Source: an uncultured Lachnospiraceae bacterium (GTDB lineage Bacteria; Bacillota; Clostridia; Lachnospirales; Lachnospiraceae). From it: DNA of 10,263 bases. Both the position numbers and the translations under genes were made by a program. Under the pieces are notes generated by a model, which did no database searches, was not told where the DNA came from, and was given only the letters and a program-made list of their open reading frames with translations. The DNA is taken from contig USSP01000039.1 in the NCBI GenBank assembly GCA_900557385.1, positions 1 through 10,263 of the forward strand, given 5' to 3'. Shown here piece after piece: positions 6,600 through 10,263 of the stretch (the stretch's first letter is position 1; each line of letters starts with the position of its first letter).

Positions 6600-6628
6600 A
6601 AAACGGGGCATTATGCGTGCCCCGTTTT
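6600..6628. terminator. Bidirectional terminator between convergent genes
   Basis: An 11-bp perfect stem (6600-6610 with 6618-6628, GC core GGGGC) has a 7-nt loop. T-rich sequence follows on the + strand (to about 6634) and four Ts on the - strand. It lies 14 nt after the AAA+ gene stop. The PHP gene on the other strand runs through one arm and stops inside the loop (6611-6613). Confidence 0.9.
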
Positions 6629-7417
6629 ATCTTGTAATGTAATATATTTGTGCTGGCGGAGAGCCAGATGTCTTTTGTGTACCCGGAAACCGGCACAGAA
6701 TTTATTGTAGAAAAAGAAACCAAATACCAGAAAATGATTAAAAAATCCAATTTTCTGCTTGGCAGTTTTGGTATAGTAGGTACCACCTGCAGAAAATCCG
6801 TCCTTGTGTCGGACTGCATCAATCAGATCGGTTTCGCAGGTGATAGGAGCGGAAATTTCCGTATAGCCAAGTCCTACGCAGTCTTCCCGGTGGGAGTCGC
6901 TGCCACCGAAATGCGGTTTACCATACCGATCAGCCAGTGCAGCTGCTTTTGCATTGGATTCCGGTGATTCACAGGCATTGAAGGTTTCAAAGAAATCAAA
7001 CTGTTGATAAATAGCAGAACGTCTTCTTCCGGTACGGGTGTTCGTCAGGCTTAAAAAACGTTCCCCACAGGGGTGAGCCGGACCGAGAATACCTCCGAAA
7101 TGGTGGACGATCTCAATGAGAAGAGTAACCGGTAGTCCACGGATTTCGATAAGGGGAACCTTTACACCGGTAGGCATGATTACCAGGATATGTCCTGCAT
7201 CAATGGTGTCGTATTCAATGCCCTTTAATACAACGAAATCTTTATATCTTTGGTCTTTTATATTTTTTTTCCAATGGCGGTAAGCCCGATAAGAATTATG
7301 ATCGGAAATCAGCATGCCGTCAAATCCCTTTTCCTGTAGGATTCGAATGGTATCCTCCACGCGGATGGAGCCGTCAGGGGAACCTTCTTTTGTATGACAA
7401 TGCATATCAAATTTCAT
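6611..7417 (-). CDS. PHP-domain metal-dependent phosphoesterase
   Basis: 268 aa. The ATG at 7417 is preceded by AAGGAACGGTACT, and the gene begins 14 nt after the pyrI stop, so it is the third gene of the pyrBI operon. The PHP metal-ligand motifs are all visible: HCH at residues 6-8, SDH with Asp39/His40, Glu68 in KGIEYD, His76 in AGHILV, His115 in GPAHP, and Asp174/His176 in GGSDSH. PHP proteins of this size hydrolyse phosphoesters, for example nucleotide or nucleoside bisphosphates, using a trinuclear metal centre in the cytoplasm; the substrate here is not known. The C-terminal segment after about residue 223 is hydrophobic and basic (HFLVFGFFFYNKF then HKRH), possibly membrane-contacting. 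The last five residues KTGHA come from the terminator stem. Confidence 0.87.
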   Translation of the reverse strand: MKFDMHCHTKEGSPDGSIRVEDTIRILQEKGFDGMLISDHNSYRAYRHWKKNIKDQRYKDFVVLKGIEYDTIDAGHILVIMPTGVKVPLIEIRGLPVTLLIEIVHHFGGILGPAHPCGERFLSLTNTRTGRRRSAIYQQFDFFETFNACESPESNAKAAALADRYGKPHFGGSDSHREDCVGLGYTEISAPITCETDLIDAVRHKDGFSAGGTYYTKTAKQKIGFFNHFLVFGFFFYNKFCAGFRVHKRHLALRQHKYITLQDKTGHA

Positions 7418-7431
7418 AGTACCGTTCCTTC

Positions 7432-7857
7432 TTATTCGCTATATTTCTCTTCGCAGTATTTGCAGCGATAGACTTCTTTTTGGGGATCTGTCAGAACAAA
7501 AATGTGGGGCAGACCCTGCTCGATCGATGTAATACAACGGGGGTTTTTGCATTTGATGACGTTTTTGATCTCTTTGGGGAGAATCAAGCGTCTCTTTTCC
7601 ACGATTTTTCCGTCCTTAATTACATTGACAGTAATATTGTGGTCGATAAATCCCAAAATATTTAAATCCAATGTATTGATATCACATTCGACTTTCAAAA
7701 TATCTTTTTTCCCCATGAGATTACTTCGGGCATTCTTGATGATTGCAACGGTGCAATCCAGCTTGTCCAATCCCAGGTGATGGTAGATGGAAAGACTTTT
7801 CCCGGCCTTAATGTGATCCAGTACAAAGCCTTCTTCGATTTTTCCTACGTTTAACAT
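7432..7857 (-). CDS. pyrI: Aspartate carbamoyltransferase regulatory subunit
   Basis: 141 aa with an ATG preceded by AAAGGAG (7866-7872 on the complementary strand) at ideal spacing. It starts 27 nt after pyrB. The N-terminal allosteric domain includes DHIKAGKSLSIYHHLGL (residues 14-30), the nucleotide effector-binding region. The C-terminal zinc domain has four cysteines, Cys103 and Cys108 (CKNPRC) and Cys132 and Cys135 (CKYC), which hold Zn and contact the catalytic subunit. Length is slightly below the about 153 aa of the Escherichia coli protein. PyrI does not catalyse the reaction; it binds nucleotides and confers allosteric control on PyrB. It is intact, so a holoenzyme of PyrB trimers and PyrI dimers is expected. 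Confidence 0.97.
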   Translation of the reverse strand: MLNVGKIEEGFVLDHIKAGKSLSIYHHLGLDKLDCTVAIIKNARSNLMGKKDILKVECDINTLDLNILGFIDHNITVNVIKDGKIVEKRRLILPKEIKNVIKCKNPRCITSIEQGLPHIFVLTDPQKEVYRCKYCEEKYSE

Positions 7858-7884
7858 AACAATTGCTCCTTTTCATCAAATTGA

Positions 7885-8802
7885 TCAGTCTACATGAATA
7901 CCTAACAGGGTGAGGATCAAAGCCATCCGGACATAGACACCGTACTGCGCCTGCTTGAAATAGACAGCTCTGGGATCCTCGTCCACTTCCACAGCAATCT
8001 CGTTAACACGGGGAAGGGGATGAAGAACCAGCATATCCTTCTTTGCCAGTTCCATTTTATTCTGATCTAAGATATAGAAGTCTTTTAAGCGGACATAATC
8101 CTCTTCATTAAAGAAGCGTTCCTTCTGCACACGGGTCATGTAGAGCAGGTCCAGGGAAGGGAGAACATCCTCCAGACGGATTGCTTCCTCATAATGCAAG
8201 CCCTTTTCCCGAAGCATGTCGGTGATATAGTCCGGAACCCGGAGCTCTTCCGGAGAGATAAAGATAAAGCGGACATTTTCGTAACGTGCCAATGCATTGA
8301 TCAGGGAGTGGACGGTACGGCCGAATTTCAAATCGCCGCATAAGCCGATGGTGAAGTTATTCAGACGCCCTTTCAAGGTACGAATGGTCATTAAATCAGT
8401 CAATGTCTGGGTAGGGTGCTGATGACCGCCGTCGCCGGCATTGATTACCGGAATGCCGGAGTAGTGAGCGGCTACCATGGGAGCACCTTCCTTGGGATGC
8501 CGCATGGCACAAATATCCGCATAGCAGGAAATGATACGAATGGTATCAGCTACGCTTTCCCCTTTGGAAGCGGAAGAGGATGACGCATCAGCAAATCCCA
8601 GTGTCTGACCTCCCAGACGAAGCATGGCGCTTTCAAAACTCAGTCTGGTACGGGTGCTGGGCTCATAAAAGCAGGTGGCCAGTTTTTTCCGGTCACATGC
8701 ATGGGCGTATTTGTCCGGATTTTTTTCGATGTCACTGGCCAGGCAGAAAAGCTGCTCCAGTTCATCCGTGGAAAAATCAAGAGGACTCATTAAATGTCTC
8801 AT
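7885..8802 (-). CDS. pyrB: Aspartate carbamoyltransferase catalytic subunit
   Basis: 305 aa. It joins carbamoyl phosphate and L-aspartate to N-carbamoyl-aspartate, the committed step of pyrimidine synthesis, in the cytoplasm. Motifs: FYEPSTRTRLSFE with PSTRTR at residues 48-53 (carbamoyl-phosphate site), the mobile loop SSSSASKGES with Lys80, GGHQHPTQTLTD (HPTQ at 129-132), and HPLPRVNEI at 261-269. Length is typical (about 306). An in-frame ATG at 8826 would add eight residues, but it has no ribosome binding site; the added codons themselves contain AAGGAC and AAGG, which fit as the site for the ATG at 8802. The chosen start gives MRHLMSPLDFS, typical of clostridial PyrB. The pyrI and PHP genes follow in the same operon. 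No PyrR-type leader is seen: only about 50 nt lie between the start and the upstream nitroreductase terminator. Confidence 0.97.
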   Translation of the reverse strand: MRHLMSPLDFSTDELEQLFCLASDIEKNPDKYAHACDRKKLATCFYEPSTRTRLSFESAMLRLGGQTLGFADASSSSASKGESVADTIRIISCYADICAMRHPKEGAPMVAAHYSGIPVINAGDGGHQHPTQTLTDLMTIRTLKGRLNNFTIGLCGDLKFGRTVHSLINALARYENVRFIFISPEELRVPDYITDMLREKGLHYEEAIRLEDVLPSLDLLYMTRVQKERFFNEEDYVRLKDFYILDQNKMELAKKDMLVLHPLPRVNEIAVEVDEDPRAVYFKQAQYGVYVRMALILTLLGIHVD

Positions 8803-8853
8803 ATTTAGGTTACCTTGTCCTTTCATAAGTGCTTTTATTAAAATCTTTGCTTG

Positions 8854-8888
8854 AAAAAATCGAAGAGAAAAATTTCTCTTCGATTTTT
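8854..8888 (-). terminator. Rho-independent terminator of the nitroreductase gene
   Basis: A perfect 15-16 bp stem (8855-8870 with 8873-8888) has a minimal loop. On the - strand it is followed by a run of six Ts (complement of 8854-8859). It starts three bases after the nitroreductase stop codon and separates that gene from pyrB. The A-rich left side also gives T residues on the + strand. Confidence 0.9.
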
Positions 8889-8891
8889 GAA

Positions 8892-9434
8892 TTATGCTTT
8901 ATAGGATAATAAATCCGAAACGGGTTTCCGTCTGGGAGCTACAGGCTCTTCATCGGGATATCCCACGGGAATCAGTGCGACTGCTTCCTGTCCATCGGGT
9001 AAATCAAGAAGGTCAGCTACAATCTGATCATCAAAAATACCCATGATGACGGAGCCGAGTCCTTTCTCATGAGCAGCCAGACAGAAGGTCTGGGAAGCAA
9101 CACCTACATCAAACATCTGCCAGCCGTCATTTCTTCTGGTGGAATAGGAACCATCCCGTTCAAAACCGGAACGTTTGGTGACCATACATGCCACGATCAG
9201 CATGGGAGCAGAAGCGATAATCTCTCCGTTAAGGGGATAAGCGGAAGTGGCTTCAGCGGCGATACGATCCTTTAATGCGCCTTCTACAGCGACATAACGG
9301 GTAATTTGTGAATGCTTCCAGCTGGGAGCATAAGAAGCAGTTTCAACAATTTCATCTATTAAAGCATGGTCGATAGGGGTATCCTTGAATTTACGAATAC
9401 TTCTACGGGTTAAAATACATTCCTTGGCAGTCAT
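8892..9434 (-). CDS. Nitroreductase-family FMN-dependent oxidoreductase
   Basis: 180 aa from the ATG at 9434, which has GGAAAGGAG six bases upstream. An in-frame ATG at 9464 would add ten residues, but it lies in the leader, has no good site of its own, and its codons would include this ribosome binding site. The N-terminus ILTRRSIRKFKDTPI (about residues 7-21) is the classic nitroreductase FMN-phosphate block. It is followed by ASYAPSWKHSQITRYVAV (about 38-55), the Gly-rich HEKGLGSVIMGIFDD region, and VALIPVGYPDEEPVAPRRKP near the C-terminus. Such enzymes are homodimers that use NAD(P)H to reduce nitroaromatics, quinones or unknown natural substrates. The physiological substrate here is not evident. 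It is transcribed alone, from its own promoter to its own terminator, and diverges from the PH-domain/MATE genes. Confidence 0.94.
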   Translation of the reverse strand: MTAKECILTRRSIRKFKDTPIDHALIDEIVETASYAPSWKHSQITRYVAVEGALKDRIAAEATSAYPLNGEIIASAPMLIVACMVTKRSGFERDGSYSTRRNDGWQMFDVGVASQTFCLAAHEKGLGSVIMGIFDDQIVADLLDLPDGQEAVALIPVGYPDEEPVAPRRKPVSDLLSYKA

Positions 9435-9488
9435 TGTATTCTCCTTTCCGGTGCCAAAATGCACACATTGACTTGCAACTTTTTGTCT

Positions 9489-9517
9489 ATTCTACCATAT
9501 CAAAAAAAGGGATGCAA
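9489..9517 (-). promoter_or_regulatory. Extended -10 sigma-A-type promoter for the nitroreductase gene
   Basis: On the - strand TTGCAT (9512-9517) and TAGAAT (9489-9494) are separated by exactly 17 bp, with TG one base before the -10 (TGGTAGAAT). The predicted transcript starts near 9482, giving a leader of about 48 nt before the start codon at 9434. Confidence 0.75.
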
Positions 9518-9546
9518 TGTGCCAAAATAAATTTATGCAAAAAGAA

Positions 9547-9575
9547 TTTACAGCTTGTTTCGGGCGTGCTAAAAT
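9547..9575 (+). promoter_or_regulatory. Extended -10 sigma-A-type promoter for the PH-domain/MATE genes
   Basis: TTTACA (9547-9552) and TAAAAT (9570-9575) are spaced by 17 bp, with TG one base before the -10 (TGCTAAAAT). The predicted transcript starts near 9582, about 50 nt before the start codon at 9631. The -10 sits inside a perfect inverted repeat at 9566-9580. Confidence 0.75.
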
Positions 9576-9630
9576 AGCACAGATAACCGTTATAGTTACA
9601 GAGAATCAAGGATTGTGGGAGGTATCACTT

Positions 9631-10029
9631 ATGAGAGAAGAAAAGGGAAACATGGCATTTGAAGAACGGAAACGCTGGGTATTTTTCGGACTGCCCTTCA
9701 CTTTTACCAAGTATCTGGTAGGAGAAGAGATCGTCACTGTAGACAGTGGCTTTTTCAAAAAGGTGGAAAATGATTGTTATATGTACAAGATTCAGGATGT
9801 GGAACTGACCAAAACGCTGGGAGAACGTATTTTCGGTCTTGGCACGGTAATTTGTTATACCGGTGATACCACCCATCCTAAGCTTTATCTGGAACATATT
9901 AAACATGCAAGAGAAGTCAAAAATTATATTTTAGAGACATCAGAGAAGATGCGGATGAGACGCAGAACATTGAATACCTTGAATATTGGTGCGGAGTCAG
10001 ACGATTTATCGGATGCAGATACGGAGTAA
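9631..10029 (+). CDS. Small bacterial PH-domain-like protein (bPH_2-like)
   Basis: 132 aa from the ATG at 9631, preceded by GGGAGG (9617-9622) with 8-nt spacing. A longer in-frame start at 9517 was rejected because those codons overlap both promoters and lack a ribosome binding site. Residues about 17-105 follow the beta-strand pattern of bacterial PH domains: FTFTKYLVGEEIVTVDSGFF (23-42), then NDCYMYKIQDVELTKTLGER (47-66), FGLGTVICYTGDTTHPKLYL (68-87), and an amphipathic helix IKHAREVKNYILETSEKM. This is the classic expose-to-helix order with YKIQDVEL resembling the YxxIxxV motif of the family. No transmembrane segment precedes it, unlike many YdbT-type proteins. The tail is basic, then acidic. 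The MATE gene starts 8 nt after its stop. Function is unknown; bacterial PH domains typically mediate protein or membrane contacts. Confidence 0.75.
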   Translation: MREEKGNMAFEERKRWVFFGLPFTFTKYLVGEEIVTVDSGFFKKVENDCYMYKIQDVELTKTLGERIFGLGTVICYTGDTTHPKLYLEHIKHAREVKNYILETSEKMRMRRRTLNTLNIGAESDDLSDADTE

Positions 10030-10037
10030 GGAAAGCC

Positions 10038-10263
10038 ATGCAACTGGATATGACGAAGGGAAGTCCCTTCCGATTGATTATAAAGTTTATTGTTCCTATT
10101 ATCATAGGAAATATTTTTCAGCAGCTGTACAGTATGGTGGATACCATTATTGTGGGACGTTATGTGGGCGTTCAGGCATTGGCAGCAGTGGGAGCCACGG
10201 GAACCATCAGCTTTTTGATCCTTGGCTTTTCCCAGGGACTGACTACCGGATTTACCATTATCA
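10038..10263 (+). CDS. MATE-family efflux transporter, N-terminal fragment (runs off window)
   Basis: The first 75 residues are visible: MQLDMTKGSPFRLIIKFIVP, then IIIGNIFQQLYSMVDTIIVG and RYVGVQALAAVGATGTISFL. This is the standard MATE N-terminus, with TM1 around residues 14-32 and the conserved NIFQQLYSMVDTIIVGRYVG segment. MATE proteins are 12-helix Na+ or H+ antiporters that export cationic drugs or metabolites across the cytoplasmic membrane. The ATG has AAGGAAAG upstream, overlapping the stop of the PH-domain gene (TAAGGA), so the two are translated from one message. The rest of the gene lies beyond the window; the missing 3' end is not evidence of truncation. Confidence 0.93.
   Translation, partial: MQLDMTKGSPFRLIIKFIVPIIIGNIFQQLYSMVDTIIVGRYVGVQALAAVGATGTISFLILGFSQGLTTGFTII

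Larger units (their letters stand above)
9451..9580. promoter_or_regulatory. Three copies of GTGCYAAAAT in the divergent intergenic region (candidate operators)
   Basis: GTGCCAAAAT occurs at 9451-9460 and 9519-9528, and GTGCTAAAAT at 9566-9575. The first extends to GTGCCAAAATGCAC (GTGC/GCAC arms, 9451-9464). The third extends to GTGCTAAAATAGCAC (9566-9580), a perfect 6-bp inverted repeat with a 3-bp centre that covers the -10 of the rightward promoter. The middle copy abuts the -35 of the leftward promoter. The arrangement fits a shared regulator; the regulator's identity is unknown. Confidence 0.55.

Noticed and set aside
6650..6967. 105-codon open frame on the + strand
   Set aside because: It is antisense to the PHP gene and covers its GSDSH motif; no upstream ribosome binding site.
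8803..8826. Eight-residue N-terminal extension of PyrB
   Set aside because: There is no ribosome binding site before the ATG at 8826, while the extension itself contains the site for the ATG at 8802.
8803..8891. PyrR-type attenuator before pyrB
   Set aside because: The only hairpin there fits the nitroreductase terminator, and there is no antiterminator or PyrR-binding loop pattern.
9435..9464. Ten-residue extension of the nitroreductase
   Set aside because: A strong AAAGGAG lies inside it at ideal distance from the ATG at 9434.
9517..9630. 38-residue extension of the PH-domain protein
   Set aside because: It would span the rightward promoter and operator-like repeat; GGGAGG precedes the ATG at 9631.

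Overview
The window looks like chromosomal DNA of a low-to-mid GC Gram-positive Clostridia, most likely Lachnospiraceae. This is inferred from the style of the proteins (YlmH, CmpB-type membrane protein, clostridial PyrB/PyrI pair), strong AGGAG-type ribosome binding sites, and many compact hairpin/T-run terminators. No phage, insertion sequence, CRISPR array or tRNA was seen. It is a core-genome stretch containing several poorly described gene groups.

Layout. (1) 1-264: the 3' part of the RNase P RNA gene with its terminator. (2) 282-3381, + strand: a membrane-anchored trypsin/HtrA-like serine protease, a CobW-type GTPase with an extreme His/Asp/Cys-rich metal-binding insert, and a second CobW-like GTPase. 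The second GTPase has lost the CxCC motif and carries a C-terminal Cys-Cys domain resembling the YcgQ/DUF1980 (TIGR03943) family. A terminator-like hairpin ends the group. (3) 3399-6628, + strand: ylmH (S4-domain ribosome-associated RNA-binding protein), a CmpB-family membrane protein with a long cytoplasmic coiled coil, and a CbbX/SpoVK-like AAA+ ATPase with an extra N-terminal domain. A bidirectional terminator follows. (4) 6611-8802, - strand: pyrB, pyrI and a PHP-domain phosphoesterase in one tight operon. (5) 8892-9434, - strand: a nitroreductase with its own terminator. (6) 9631-10263, + strand: a small bacterial PH-domain-like protein, then the start of a MATE efflux transporter that runs off the window.

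How the parts work together. pyrB and pyrI encode the catalytic and regulatory subunits of aspartate transcarbamoylase, the committed step of pyrimidine synthesis. The two CobW-like GTPases are adjacent and probably co-transcribed, and both carry metal-ligand features of different design. Together with the upstream protease they are the best candidate here for a little-described system, probably metal handling, possibly zinc. That role is inference from family membership. The nitroreductase and the PH-domain/MATE genes diverge from a 196-bp intergenic region. It holds two good extended -10 sigma-A-type promoters and three copies of GTGCYAAAAT, one palindromic and lying on a -10 box, which suggests a shared regulator.

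Several starts were moved downstream of the longest reading frame because a clear ribosome binding site sits before an internal ATG: the CobW GTPase, PyrB, the nitroreductase and the PH-domain protein.
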